The position numbers and the translations under genes were made by a program. From the NCBI GenBank assembly GCA_949126835.1, contig OX421507.1, positions 12,094,852-12,158,851 on the forward strand: a stretch of DNA of 64,000 bases. The letters are read 5' to 3'. Below the pieces are notes generated by a model. The model saw only the letters and a program-made list of their open reading frames with translations, made no database searches and was not told the origin of the DNA. This document shows, one piece after another, positions 24,501-35,510 of the stretch (position 1 is the first letter of the stretch; the number at the start of each line of letters is the position of its first letter). This DNA is from Anisus vortex. Its lineage: Eukaryota > Mollusca > Gastropoda > Planorbidae.

Positions 24501-27499
24501 CAGTGTACCGGCTGTACACCCCTCTCATGGGGCCTGTTTTGGGCCTGTGTAAAGATATATTCTCTGTTTCTTAGAAATAATTGAAAACATAGATGAATGT
24601 ACTGCCGTAGAAGCAGGCTTATTGCTAACCGTGATGATTTGTAGAGCAGAATAATATATTATATTTCAGAACAATTACTGTAATATGCATAATGTCAAGA
24701 GGAAAATAAAAGTACAGAATCCATTACAGACTCGGATAAACCATTGAATTAATGAATTAGAGTTCACCAGTTTCCGTGGCCATAGCATACTTGGAGATTG
24801 TGTGACCAGCACAATGCCCAGCCAACTTTACTATGCCTAGCTATAATGTCAGGTTTTCCATCAGAGCTGGGTATATTCAGGGACACCCTTCGGCCTCTAG
24901 GAAACAATGATCATGATTTTACTCGGAATCAAATGTTTGGCATAAAGTAGTAAATTGACAATAATTACATTTTTTAATTTCCTTATCATGCAGGCTTGGT
25001 GGACAGAGTGGCTGAAAGTGAGATTCCAGAAGATAAAATGCCATACTTAACCTTGGGTTACTTGAATGGACCAGCTTCTGGGAGAGTTAACTTGACAGGA
25101 GTTGATACAACGGGTGAGTCTTGCAAAATGAAAGATATTTTTTTCTTTATTAGATTAAGACATTAATAGCTTAAAGTCAGAGATTTAGTTTAATACTTTC
25201 TTTAATAGTACATGTTGAATTGTGTGTTTAATTCTACTAGACATCAAAGTTGTAACTAGGGTAAATGGTGCTTATTGGCCTGGACTCTGGGTCTAAATAT
25301 TTGTGCCTATTAAGAAAGCCAGTATTGATTTATTTATTAGATAAGGTTAAGGAAATGTCAGTTTGGCACCTATTCAAACTTTGGCACCTATGCAGTTGTC
25401 CCCTCCACCCCCTTATTATACTGAGTGGCATTTGTTAAATCTGAAGTCTTTTTGTGTTTTTTGTTATGACATACAAATTCTCCAGGGTGGAATCTGCCTC
25501 TTCTAGTCTCAGAAATTAAATATTTCTTCAAAACATTAAATTTTTAAAGTCAAGAAAAAATGGTTCAATGTGTTTTTGGCAATTGGTTCATGGCAATGTG
25601 TTCATTACAAGAAGTAATTTATAGGACTATTATAAACTAACAGTCATCACTAAATCCATAATATGTGAATAACTATAGCTGGACATTTTTATTGTTAAAT
25701 ACTTTAATATTAACAACTGTTTAACATGCAGATGATGATGAGGATTCATTCATTTATAAGCTATTACTAAGGCTCCAAATTCTAAAACTCTATATCAAAC
25801 TTCAAAGACAATGCAACTGTGCTATTTCTGCACAGTACAAGTGAAAGTAAAGTCTTGTTTATCTACACCCTTACTCAAGAAGAGATGAGCCCTTATGCCC
25901 ATTAACTTATCTTATACATTACAGACGCTCCTTCTATAAAGAAGATTATTGAGTCCTACGCTCATCCATGGTCTGAGTCTAGTCTTGCATTTTTATTCAT
26001 GTTTTAAATGATGTTAAGTCATTGGTTTTCCTGGTCTGTTCAGGCAACCCATTCCATGCCCGAATGCCACTCAGGCACAACATCATTCTAAGTTCTTTAT
26101 TGTTCTAGCACATGTGCACCAAAACATTCATGCTAATAAAAGTGCTACAGTTAAATATATACACATGATACTAAATTAACGCAAATTTTATACATTTACT
26201 GGTATATCCACAATAATTTGCTTTTAATTAAAGGTTGTTTTTGTTAATTTCAGCAAATAATTTTAAGCAGCCTGGCTGTATAAAAATGGGTTACGAAACT
26301 CATGGAGGTGAAGATGTTATTATATATGCAAGAGGTTAGCTACAACAATTTTCTCTTGATGAATCAATATATATAATTACTGTGAATTTGTTTATATGTT
26401 TGTTCATATATTTATATATATATTTGTTTGTCCTCTATAGGCTCCTAAGCCGTTTGACTAATCAGGCCAAAAGTAAAATTTATAAATTGGAAATGTCCTC
26501 CAAAAGAAATTTTTATGATATAATCAATATTGCTTAATTCGTTAATTTAAAAAAAAAAAAAATAGACCTATTGATAATCACTGTATGTTAAAGTTCTAAA
26601 CTGAGTGCCTAAGTGCCATTTCAGAATGATCTCCCTTTGAAAAGCTTTCAATAAAAAAAAAACAAAAAAAATAAATACCAAAAGATATGTTCTCACTACA
26701 GTATTTATTGTAATATTGTTAGTTATTTTTTTCTTTCTCTTAACAAAACACATTGTTATCATTTGTTTCTCCATCATTTTGATGGGCATAACCATTAGTT
26801 TTGAAATAAAATTGTTGTGTTTTTTTTTATCACCCCATTTTTTTTTTTTCTTAACTTTTTTTTTTTATTGGCAATTGAATACTTTATAATTTTAAAAACC
26901 AATTAAGCACTTAAGTGAAAAAGAAAAAGTGACTTAGTCTAGTGTATCTTGACTTTGTAGGTACCCATTAATAGATTGATAGACCAAGGGATCTTTGAGA
27001 CACAAGAGAAAAATATTACCTAAAGATTCATTGGTTTAAAAAACAACAGAGTTCAAGAAACCTGGCCAAATAGAAAGAAATTACAAAAGCCACAGAAAAT
27101 TGCTAGCACTATATTACAGTAAATAACAAAGAGATAAATTTATCATATAACGATTCCCCAGTATCCATGAGATTTTTCCATTTTTTGGGGGGGGGGGGGG
27201 GGGGGGTTAAGAGTAAATTAACAATTATTCCAGCATTTTATTTGTCAATTTCATTTCTGATTCTGTCCCTTTTTTTTGTATCAGGTCCAATGGCCCATTT
27301 GTTCCAAGGCACAAAAGAACAGTCTTATATAGGTCATGTTCTAATGTATTCAGCCTGTTTAGGAGTGTACAAAGATAACTGTGACATGACTAAAAGAAAT
27401 TTGATGGCTGAGCCAAGTCACCCATGTAGTGCTGTCATCCCGATGTCATCAATGTTGACATTTAGTGTTGTTATTTTAATTATTCTGCAAAGTATTTGA
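11281..27499 (+). CDS. ALP: Alkaline phosphatase, 13 coding exons, 530 aa
   Basis: Hydrolyses phosphate monoesters at the outer cell surface with two zinc and one magnesium ion. Exons joined by splice signals and phase total 1593 bp. Residues 1-18 are a signal peptide. Visible active-site residues: D55 (GDGMG), nucleophile S105 (VPDSAATA), R181 after [12 protein letters not shown]328 and D333/H337 ([11 protein letters not shown]), D374/H375 (ADHSHVF) and H449 (ETHGGED). All are the ligands expected from vertebrate enzymes, so an active enzyme is predicted. The tail from about residue 506 (a small-residue site after HPC, then a hydrophobic end) fits a GPI anchor. Length is normal for animal ALPs. 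Intron 8 needs a GC donor. Introns carry SINEs, LINE tails and a microsatellite. Which paralogue of an invertebrate ALP family this is cannot be told. Confidence 0.97.
12605..13255. mobile_element. Inverted-repeat DNA element, 651 bp, TA-flanked
   Basis: Outer ends TAAAGGCTAAGCCACACT and AGTGTGGCTTAGCCTTTA are perfect inverted repeats of 18 bp. If TA is the target duplication, it would be Tc1/mariner-like or similar, which is inferred. The interior repeats GTGATTCGC-like motifs near both ends. Minus-strand ORFs 12830-13024 and 13024-13230 have no recognised domain. Confidence 0.7.
13448..13690 (+). mobile_element. SINE-A (tRNA-derived), copy 1
   Basis: Starts GATGGCCGTGCGGCAGCGCG (A-box-like), then GTGTTCGATTCCTGG (B-box-like), then a shared body (CCCAGCTCTGATGGATACCT, TGGGGTAAAGTAAAG, GGCCACAGAAACTGGTGAAC) ending near CCGACGGGTACTTTACTT. 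Seven or more relatives occur in the window. Confidence 0.8.
15837..16057 (+). CDS. ALP: Alkaline phosphatase exon 2
   Basis: Acceptor TTGTTGTCAG; donor AAG|GTTTGA. Encodes the metal-binding [15 protein letters not shown] and ends FPYLALSK, phase 0. Confidence 0.95.
16058..18668 (+). other. Alkaline phosphatase intron 2
   Basis: Noncoding; includes the GATA microsatellite at 18418-18548 and three TAGGCCTA palindromes. The reverse-strand ORF over 18378-18629 is a translation of the microsatellite. Confidence 0.7.
18418..18548. repeat. (GATA)n microsatellite
   Basis: About 130 bp of TAGA/GATA repeats with a few interruptions, ending just before GTGGGTGGGTGG. Confidence 0.95.
18669..18849 (+). 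CDS. ALP: Alkaline phosphatase exon 3
   Basis: Acceptor TACTCTAG, donor AAG|GTACGA. Encodes the nucleophile region [17 protein letters not shown]; ends phase 1. Confidence 0.95.
19221..19369. repeat. Direct repeat pair, 92-bp period
   Basis: About 55 bp beginning ATTCCATATAATGTTAATGT recurs at 19313 after starting at 19221, nearly identical, in intron 4. Confidence 0.85.
19750..19828 (+). CDS. ALP: Alkaline phosphatase exon 4
   Basis: Acceptor TTTCACCCAG, donor TAG|GTATGT. Encodes [20 protein letters not shown]; ends phase 2 within the catalytic Arg codon. Confidence 0.95.
20487..20583 (+). CDS. ALP: Alkaline phosphatase exon 5
   Basis: Acceptor TTTTTTAACAG, donor AAA|GTTAGT. Encodes [20 protein letters not shown]; ends phase 0. 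Confidence 0.93.
21147..21251 (+). CDS. ALP: Alkaline phosphatase exon 6
   Basis: Acceptor AATTGCAG, donor CAG|GTTGGT. 35 codons beginning [10 protein letters not shown]. Confidence 0.95.
21681..21783 (+). CDS. ALP: Alkaline phosphatase exon 7
   Basis: Acceptor TTTCTGACAG, donor TGG|GTAATG. Begins [15 protein letters not shown]; ends phase 1. Confidence 0.94.
21950..22087 (+). CDS. ALP: Alkaline phosphatase exon 8 (followed by a GC donor)
   Basis: Acceptor TTTCAAACAG. Encodes [14 protein letters not shown] to GYFLLIE. The only join that keeps the family motif LLIEGGRIDH is GAAG|GCTAGT at 22087/22088, a GC-AG intron. Without it the frame reads straight into TAG. Confidence 0.92.
22247..22430 (-). 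mobile_element. LINE-T 3' tail, 5'-truncated
   Basis: Reverse orientation copy of the family tail (TTACAGATGCTCCTTCTATAA, then CCCATTCCACGCAAGGAAGCC). Divergent. Lies in the GC-AG intron of the alkaline phosphatase. Confidence 0.75.
22984..23278 (+). mobile_element. LINE-T 3' end, 5'-truncated, with readable C-terminus
   Basis: Translates to [20 protein letters not shown] and then [14 protein letters not shown], the C-terminus of a CR1/jockey-type non-LTR retrotransposon, followed by a short 3' UTR ending AGCGTCTGTAATGTATAAG. Opposite in orientation to the copy 0.55 kb upstream in the same intron. Confidence 0.8.
23687..23764 (+). CDS. ALP: Alkaline phosphatase exon 9
   Basis: Acceptor TTTTTTTAG, donor CTG|GTTGGT. 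Encodes zinc ligands in [12 protein letters not shown]. Confidence 0.95.
23990..24103 (+). CDS. ALP: Alkaline phosphatase exon 10
   Basis: Acceptor TTGTTACAG, donor TAG|GTAGGT. Encodes [20 protein letters not shown]. Confidence 0.96.
24755..24905 (-). mobile_element. SINE-A partial copy
   Basis: GTTCACCAGTTTCCGTGGCC, GTGTGACCAGCACAATGCCC and CATCAGAGCTGGGTATATTC match the SINE-A body in reverse orientation, in intron 10; the tRNA-like head is missing. Confidence 0.8.
24994..25113 (+). CDS. ALP: Alkaline phosphatase exon 11
   Basis: Acceptor TATCATGCAG, donor CGG|GTGAGT. Begins [20 protein letters not shown]. Confidence 0.95.
25915..26095 (-). mobile_element. LINE-T 3' tail, 5'-truncated
   Basis: CTTATACATTACAGACGCTC at the 3' end of the element, then CAACCCATTCCATGCCCGAA; in intron 11 of alkaline phosphatase. 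Confidence 0.8.
26254..26334 (+). CDS. ALP: Alkaline phosphatase exon 12
   Basis: Acceptor TTAATTTCAG, donor GAG|GTTAGC. Encodes [16 protein letters not shown] with zinc ligand H449. Confidence 0.96.
27187..27206 (+). repeat. Homopolymer of 20 G
   Basis: Uninterrupted G run in intron 12, 78 bases before exon 13. Length may be affected by sequencing. Confidence 0.9.
27285..27499 (+). CDS. ALP: Alkaline phosphatase exon 13 (last coding exon)
   Basis: Acceptor TTTTTTGTATCAG. Begins [18 protein letters not shown] and ends in a hydrophobic C-terminus typical of GPI-anchored ALPs; TGA at 27497-27499. Confidence 0.96.
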
Positions 27500-28037
27500 T
27501 CCTAAAATATGTTTTATTTCTTTTGTTCCCATTATAGTCTCACTACATTTGTGGTGCCCTAGATATTTTTTTATCAGAACTATCCACAGCGAAAAAAAAT
27601 GAAACGGACATATTTGAGAATAGGATAGCTTTACTTTTTTTAAAATTAAATGTTGCATATTTAAAGACTTTTAACAACCAATAGTGTCTAGATGATCTAT
27701 ATATTTTTTTCTTCAAATGTTCAATTATTTTGAAAGATAGGTTAGTCTAGAAAAAAAAATTACAATGTTTTTAAAATTTGATAAATTTTAAGAAATTGAA
27801 TGCAGGACAAAGCTTGCTCTGGACTTAGCAGTGTCTGGTGAGGAAGACATGAGAAACTTACAAGATAAGATGAGAGAGAAATACAAAGTTATAATTTGAC
27901 TGATGGACTTTATCAAAGCAAAGTAAAAATAAGAAAAAGTAAAAAAAAAACAACTACATAGTATGAACACAGAAGAGAAATATTAACATATTTTATTTCT
28001 AGTTTTTGTTGTTGTAATGAATGACAGTTATTGTGAT

Positions 28038-28043
28038 AATAAA
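28038..28043 (+). terminator. Candidate polyadenylation signal for alkaline phosphatase
   Basis: First clear AATAAA after the stop codon (about 540 bp downstream). A second is at 28878-28883. Which is used cannot be told. Confidence 0.45.
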
Positions 28044-28520
28044 AGGGGAAGTAAGCAAAGCAAACCAAGGGCATGTAATAGATGAGACAGAGCCTTGCTC
28101 AAATCTATAAAAAAAACATCTGTACATAGCCTAATTTTTTTTTCTTTAATTATATAAAATTTACTATTTTGCAATTACCGGTATGTTTGTTGATATGTCT
28201 AAACTTACATTTGTTGGTCTCTATTGTGTTATAATTGTTATAACAAGTGGTCACCAGTCTTTTTATTTGTAACTACTTTTATTTGCATACCTGTGAATAG
28301 GCATTTTTTAGTTTCTCAGATTGCTAAAGAAAACCATACAAGCTCTTCCATGAAGAGATTGTATTTATTGAATTAAGTTTTTAGGTGAAACAACTGGAAT
28401 AAAAGTAATGACCAGCAGGGTTGTATGCAAGTACTTGAAAATATTATTTTGATGATATAAGACCTAATCAGCTGTAGATAGAAACCAATGAAATAATTCA
28501 CATTTTTAAATACTTTTATA

Positions 28521-28768
28521 CAGTGCCTTTTTTGTAAAAAAATAGGTGCTGGTACTCAGTGATGGATTGCCTAACTTTTAAAGCGGTTTCGCATTTTATA
28601 TTTTAATTCTTACTGCGCGCAATAATAAAATAATTCAATTTTAACAAATTAATAATATAATAAATGAATAATAAACGTTAAAATACAAGAAAAGTAATAA
28701 TTTTTTCCCCACATTGAAAAAGGTGCCGGTACGCCGTACCGGTGCGTACCGTCACAAAAAAAACACTG
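28521..28768. mobile_element. hAT-type MITE, family 2, copy 1 (248 bp)
   Basis: Perfect 8-bp target duplication CTTTTATA (28513-28520, 28769-28776). Ends CAGTGCCTTTTTTG and CAAAAAAAACACTG. Subterminal GGTGCCGGTACGCCGTACCG is itself palindromic. Second copy at 47436-47689. Confidence 0.92.
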
Positions 28769-28916
28769 CTTTTATATATTTTTTCACTGCTTTTCACATT
28801 TCATTTTGTAAAAGATTTAGTAACTATTACATGCTTATCAGAGTTTATGTTACTGTCTCTGTGTGCAAAGGTTGCTCAATAAAATGAAACTATATATATG
28901 TAAATACGGCCTAGGC

Positions 28917-29314
28917 CAGGGTTCTCAAACTTGTATGAAGGCAAGTGCCATCTTTATCACTTAAGAGATGTGTCAAGGGCAGCAACCCCCTTCCCAACAA
29001 TCCGACCCTAGTAGTAAACAAAAAACACTTCATACATCTTAACTCATTTTACTGCTTATCACTAATAATAGGGCAATTCACAATTTAGAGAATAATTATT
29101 TGTGTAATTTTATTACGGCCAATATTGAAATAATGTTTTATTAACTACAGCTGTATTGACTTGCTTAAATCATATTTTATTTTAATAAGTATGTTACGTA
29201 TATTAAAAAAAAATATAAAAAATTGATGTATATCGATACTAAATTTCACTTTTTTATAAGCTTACTGGCGGGCCACAAAAAAACACATGGTGGGACGCGT
29301 GTTTGAGATCCCTG
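28917..29314. mobile_element. hAT-like MITE, 398 bp, diverged
   Basis: CAGGGTTCTCAAACTTG at the left and GTTTGAGATCCCTG at the right are inverted ends of a common hAT type. Flanks GCCTAGGC and AACTAGGC match at 6 of 8. Confidence 0.6.
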
Positions 29315-30757
29315 AACTAGGCCTACACATTAATGCTTAAAGTAAAAAAGTATTATTATTGTGTAATAAAACATATGTGTAATTATTATTTACTTATGCC
29401 TAATGTTGTTATTATATATTTTGTGTTGAACCATTCAATATTGCTAATAAAATTATTTTTTTTTAAATTTTTTATCAGGTCTTATTGGAGTGTTTTTTTT
29501 TCATAATACAGTTACATTAAAAAAGAATGATAGTGATGCATTAATAATACTTGAAAACATGTTTTCCATTGGGGATGGGAACATTACTAGTTGAATAGGC
29601 CACTATAATACTGACTTTACTAAATAAACTTTTCCTTAGCTAATGGTGGTTTTTGTACCAGGTGTTTTTTTTTTATATTTTGTTGTACATTTCGATATAT
29701 TTTTTTGAAGAATCTCTTTTTTTTATAGCGGAATATTCATATGTTAATGTGGGTTTTAAAAAAAAACAGGAAAGGAAAAGCGATTTGGGGGGGGGGTGGG
29801 GGAGCTTTATGCCTATGCAAAGAATCTGATATTTAAGGGAGTTAAATGATGTAGGCCCCAACTTAATCATAAACTAGCTGATTTATACTGCTTAACTCCC
29901 CTTGAAAGAGTAAGTGCCAAATGTGAAAAGTTTATAGTTTATGTGTGGGCGAGGGGCGATAACAATTCAAAATATTAATTACTAGTAAGCGCACCTTTGG
30001 AAAAAAACACACCATAGTTATTTCTCTTACATGTTACAGACGCTCCTTGCATTAAAAATAAAACATTATGGATTATGCTTGAAACAGTTGATTCAACTTT
30101 AAGCCCAGGGTCGGAGTTTTAGACTAGTCCCGAAATCCCCAATTGCTCTTACTAATATTAGATTTCATATTTTAAAAAACACAGAAAAAGAAATAGTTAT
30201 GATTGAAGAGTAGGCTAAGTTTTTATCACAATGTTTGGTTTGAACAGTTAAACTGCTGCAGCAGCAAGAAACAGCCAAAGCTAGAAAAGCCAAAAAACGC
30301 TCGGCTGACCAACCTTGACCTTCAGGAACAATGACATTTTGAACGCAGTGCGAAGGAGGTTAAAAGGTGGTTTGAGGGCAGAGGTGTCGAGACTGACCGA
30401 AACCAAAATGTGGAATCAAACGTTACAGTCCAGCGTGTTAATGTGTTAATGTGTTAAAATCTTAGGAATGTCTGCATGTAGGCATAACACGTTATTTAAA
30501 AATGAAATGTAAACAATGATATTATAGACACATTCAATGAATGCCATACACAGGTCTACGTGAAAATATGCAAGTATTTGGTAGACTCGATCAACGAAGA
30601 CAATCCCATGTTTTTTTTCTGACTTGTATGTGCAAGGGCTCTCGTGTTCTTGATTTAAAGAAGTTTAACGTAGGCCTATCACACTTTTAATGTGTCTTGG
30701 GGATGGGAGGGGGAGTCAATTACGTGAACAAAAAAATGATTGACCTATAAACGTGCG
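29315..30757. other. Intergenic, no recognised gene
   Basis: AT-rich; contains only a faint LINE-T tail (ACAGACGCTCCTTGCATTAA near 30040) and G-runs. Confidence 0.6.
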
Positions 30758-30852
30758 CAGTGGCATAGTCGGGATTTTTAGGTGGGGGCGGGGGGACCAA
30801 ATAGTGCAAAATATGAGACAGAATGCAATATAGATAGGGTTGAAATAAGTTT

Positions 30853-31497
30853 CACTTCTGTACCCATGAGCCTCAAAGACTGTCGAAGTCTGAAAACCGC
30901 CGATGCGTTCACATTGAGAATGCGCCGGCAGGGCTAACGCATTGGGGACAGCCCCAAGGTCTCATTGCATCGCCGACGAGAGGCACCGAGCCTCGGTGAG
31001 GAGGAGGCAATGTGCGCAGCAGTAGGCCTAACTTCTCAAAACCAGCCCTGGTGCCTGCATGTCCATACCTATAATAATATGGGAATTTGTGCTCCCTGTC
31101 GAGCGAGCCACCATGGTAATGATCCGATGGGGAATTCCGCAGGTGTGGAGAAGCAGTGCACGTGACTGCGGAGACCGTACCGTATGCTCCACGTGGCCGC
31201 TAGATGGCTAGTCTCGGACGGGACCTAAGTGTGCCCAGTGAACTCACATGGGAGGGGGGGGGGCGAGGGGGCATATGCCCGGGGCGGCACTTCCAGGGGG
31301 GGGGGCGGCAAATGTAGTCTAAATATAGCAAAGAAAGCACTAAACAAGCAGTTACAGGATGCAAGGGGGCGGCGCTGAAACTTTTGCCCTGGGGCGCTAC
31401 ATAAGCTTGTAAAGGCTCTGGGTGTGCCCCCCCCCCATGGTCCACTCCTTTACATTGTTACGCCCCTGGACTAAAGAGTCGGAAGGCTCGTCTGCTT
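30853..31497 (+). mobile_element. SINE-B copy interrupted by a hAT MITE
   Basis: Shares CACTTCTGTACCCATGAGCC, GCCTCGGTGAGGAGG and CCCCTGGACTAAAGA with the copy at 44015-44421, in the same order. The extra length is mostly the MITE at 31236-31420. Confidence 0.7.
31236..31420 (-). mobile_element. hAT-type MITE, family 3, copy 1
   Basis: Reverse-orientation match to 36917-37085. Begins CAGTG and ends GGCTCTG. Flanks AGTGTGCC (31228-31235) and GGTGTGCC (31421-31428) agree at 7 of 8. Nested in SINE-B. The minus-strand ORF 31200-31445 is a shadow. Confidence 0.75.
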
Positions 31498-32930
31498 TTT
31501 TTTAAGGACAATTTAAAATCGGTATAAGTTGAAGTGGAGAAAGAATGCACGGTCTGGGGAGAGGGGGGGGGGGACCAAAATGAGGCTAAAATTCTGAACT
31601 GGAGCGCAATGTCCCTTTCTACTATTAAAATAAAAACTAGACTACTAATATTTTATCATGTCATTATGTATAAAACTTTGATTAATTAAGTAGCCTATAT
31701 ATTTTGTTAATATATTAAATAAAAAAATCAATTTAAAAAAATGGGGGTGGGGGGGAGGGAGTAGGTAGTGTGGGTGATGTTGAAGGTAGATACATGTCCT
31801 AAGCTCCCCTTGCCCCTCTCCACTTCGTGACTACGCCCTTGGCTATAGGCCTATATGCTATTAATGTATTATAATTTTTCAATAACACAAGGAATAAAAA
31901 AAAACGTGCGAGACAGACAAAATTTAATGTTGTTGTTTTTTTACGTATTGCAATTTTTTTGTAAGTCTACAACAAAGGCCTAGACCTATATAATAGTAGG
32001 CTATAGACTGGAGAATAGGTCTAGCATATCATAATGGATAATTAAGATTTGCTTATTAGGCCCTACTGTTACATAATGACCATTACGTTCATTATGTTAT
32101 TTCAGTGTTTTTAAGTGTTTATGTTTTTGTTGTTGTTTTTCAGGGGGTCGTGTGTGTGTGCGTGTGTGCGGGGGGGGGGGGCAATATGAAGGACGTTACC
32201 TAACAGGAAGGGAAGATAATCAAACAATGTGTCTCTGTTATGACAGCACGGTCTTAATTTAGTCTCTTCGACTGAAAGTCTCAAATAGACTTTTATAATT
32301 GGATGTTTTAATTATTGTGGTGGTGTTGTTTTCACCTCAACCTTTCAAAGACACGCGTTGTATCATTGTGCAATGAGCACACACACAAACAAATACAGAG
32401 CCTTCAAGAGACGAATCCCAAATTAGGTCAATGTTAAACCCTATCAGTACGACCTACATCTGTTGTTTGTTTTTATCTCGAATTCCATTCTTTCCTTAGT
32501 CTTGCATTAGTCCCTGTTGTTTTGCTTTTTATCGTATTGTTGAATAGCTCTAGGACTATAGGCCGGGCCTGAGGCGACAGGAACACAATTCGTACATTGC
32601 TCCGTAAGCCATTAAGCCTAAAGGAGCCCATGAATAAAACAACATATATAATTGTTATGATATATTCTTAGGTCCCGTCTATCAACTTTAAAGGGGCCCG
32701 GTGTCAACCTTGCTCCAATATATTATAATTGTTCCACTGACCCTGCTAGAGACATGGGCGGCCCTAAGTGGGCAATCGCGATTAATGACTGTCCCCTATG
32801 CTTAGCAAACAACATTACAAATAGGTTATATTTTTGTGATTTACATTACAACATAGACGGAAAAAATGAGACCCGCATCCCTTTATAAAACAAAAAGGAA
32901 ATGTAAGAAATAGAATTTTTCTACAGAACC
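31498..32930. other. Intergenic, no recognised gene
   Basis: AT-rich with G-runs, a short GT-rich tract near 32150, and two TAGGCCTA-like palindromes. Nothing coding seen. Confidence 0.6.
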
Positions 32931-32969
32931 TTTGTCAAATGCCATCTACGCTTTGCCTAATCGATATAT

Positions 32970-33185
32970 TGGATCCCCTTTTGTACCCATGGGCCTCATC
33001 GCTCGCGAAATGTGGAAACCACCAGTACGATTGCATCAAAAACACACACCGATGGGCTTAAACATCGGAGTGTCTGCGCGTTCGAGATCTCATTGCTCCG
33101 CCAAGAGACTCGAGCCTCGGTGGGGAGGAAATAATGTGCGCAGCAATCCCGTCTCCCGGTTTAATTTTTTTTTCGGCAATTATTG
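32970..33185 (+). mobile_element. SINE-B copy, 5' part
   Basis: TTGTACCCATGGGCCTCATC, then GAGCCTCGGTGGGGAGG and AATGTGCGCAGCA align with 30859-31022. The ORF 32932-33201 over it is probably fortuitous. Confidence 0.65.
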
Positions 33186-34162
33186 TATATCTTGGGTCTA
33201 GCTCTGTGTGGAAAAATAGATCGATGCGATCACAAATTAAATTAACTGACTGAAAAGCCCTCTTTGTTTATTTGTTTTCTGCGCGTGTCTCTTATCTCGT
33301 CCAATACTGCTAGATCTATAACATTGTTCCAACTAGTTGTTTTCTATGACTTATGTGTGCAGGAACTGTAGGAAAGGGTGGAAGTCTCTAAAAGACGCCA
33401 GGCGATTTTGCTTATCCCACTCACCCCATCGTCACATGTAATTAAGAAAAGTCAGGCCCTCCTTCCAATATGGCGTCACAAACCTCTGCCCCCTACAGCC
33501 TACTTCCACTCAAAGATAAAACCCACCCATTTCCTAGTTCAAAATTAGGTTGTTTTAAATCAGTTTTATTTTCATTGTAGTGTGCAGGCTATGCGTGGAA
33601 AATATTGATAATTAGATCAAATATTTAATTTGTTTATAAAAAGATTGAGATCAAATTGGGTGCCGGTTGAGAATGTGTCTGCTATCGCCACCTACTCACC
33701 ATGCAATATTCCCATTCCCATCTAGCAATATTTGCCGTCTCACTAAATTGCTTTATATGTCATGAATTATTTTTACGAGGAACGCCTTCTCGTCGTTTTG
33801 ACGGTGGTGGATTGCCAAAATATCACACTACCATGAAATACGTTGAATTCTACCGTTATTCCTCAAATATCGACCAAAACATCACGTGAACACAACAAAC
33901 TGTACCAGCTGGGTTGTTATCCAGAGCTAGGGTATTACGATAAATAATTAGAGTTGTTAATTTAGTAAATATTGTTTAATTAAAAGTTTCAATTAAAGAT
34001 ACATTTTTGTATGTGACGTCAAATTGTTTAACACCCTCTTCCAACCTCCCCCTCTTTTTCACCTTGGGACACCTTATCACAAACGTTTGACCCACCCCTC
34101 TCCCATCCCGAGATTTGAGACGTCATTTATGGACGGTCCCATTGGTCTTTTAATGTTTAACA

Positions 34163-34935
34163 TAGGGATGTTAAACGAAAACCGGAATACCGGATTCCGG
34201 TTTTGAAACTGAAAACCGGTTTTGATATTCAAAACCGGATTTCGGTTTGTTGGTAGCAACCCTTTTCTTTTTGTTCTGATGGAAATATTTTAAATAAATA
34301 ATATTGGATTCGCACAAAACAATTCTTGAAATGCCTTGCTAACACTATTTAGTCTTAGATATTGTGTTTCTTTTTTTTCCAAATACCAACTATGGATTGC
34401 GATAAAAACATCAAACCAAATGTTAAGTTACAGTTACAACTAGCATAAGTCTTTTTACTTTTCGGCTCATCTTTGATAAAAATTCTTTAACGATGGCCCA
34501 GTGTAAACTATGTTCCCAACAGATAAGTCTGAGCGGTGGCGGTGCCACTGGCTTTTGTACGCACCTGCACACGAAGCCTCCTGGATAAACATCGTCATCC
34601 TCTTCTTATGCTTCTTAATATTATAGTCAACAATAATCGGAAATTAGATTATCACTATTGAAAACTGCTATCGGTTTTAATGAATTAGCCCAGATTTTTT
34701 TTTTAGTTCTAAATAATTTAATGGTAAAGTGCACAAAATTATATTGTATTCACACAAATCAACCCCTTGAATGCCCTGCAAACACTAATTAAGTTTGAAC
34801 TATTTTTCAAATATACCAACAAAACTACGCAAATTTAGCTTTTCTGGCTGGGGGGGGGGAATCGAAATCCGGTTTTAAACCGGTTTTATAGAACCGAAAA
34901 CCGGTTTTGAAAACAAACCGGTTTTAACATCCCTA
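34163..34935 (+). mobile_element. hAT element, 773 bp, with BED-finger remnant
   Basis: Perfect 8-bp target duplication GTTTAACA (34155-34162, 34936-34943). Inverted ends TAGGGATGTTAAAC / GGTTTTAACATCCCTA, with clusters of AAACCGG next to both ends. Interior from 34492 translates as AQCKLCSQQISLSGGGATGF, the start of a BED zinc finger as found at the N-terminus of hAT transposases. The rest of the transposase is lost. Confidence 0.88.
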
Positions 34936-35184
34936 GTTTAACACATGGTGTAAAATAAGACAGACTTCATTATTGATGTCATTTAAACATAAACTTGTAT
35001 AGTTGTTGTTAAGACATGTGGCTCATATAAGGTCAGACCTATCGATTTCAACTTCAGTTATTTTTGTCTTTAAAGAGATATTTTGGCTACACGGATACTT
35101 AGGCTACACAGGCCTGTACAAATAAGCTAACAATGAGGACGTACGCATACACGCGGAACGGAAGTAGGGGTGCAGTGATATGCT

Positions 35185-35505
35185 ATATCTTATCTTATAT
35201 ATTACAGACGCTCCTACTATAAAGAAGATTATTGCGTCCTACGCTCATCCGTGGTCCGAGTCTAGTCTTGCATATTTATTAATGTTTTAAATGATATTAA
35301 GTTACTGTTTTTCCTGGTTTGTTCAGGCAACCCATTCCATGCCCGCATGCCATTTGAGAAGAAAGAGTACTTGTATGCATTTGTTCTCGCATAAGGGATA
35401 AGGAACGTGATTTCGTATTTATGTTTATCTGAGCATTGTGAGCCAGTGGTAAAGCAAAGTTTGGGGAGCTCTAATTCAAAACTTCGTTGATTGGCCAATT
35501 TATTA
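35185..35505 (-). mobile_element. LINE-T 3' end, 5'-truncated
   Basis: Minus strand encodes [20 protein letters not shown] and a C-terminus SFKTLINMQD-stop, then the shared 3' UTR ending at TTATATATTACAGACGCTCC on the plus strand. Confidence 0.85.
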
Positions 35506-35510
35506 GCAAT

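Noticed and set aside
30749..31910. A 1.1-kb composite flanked by the 9-mer AAACGTGCG and starting CAGTGGCATAGTCGGG
   Set aside because: The right side ends in an A-run, not a matching inverted end, and the 9-mer can arise by chance; SINE-B and a MITE explain much of the inside.
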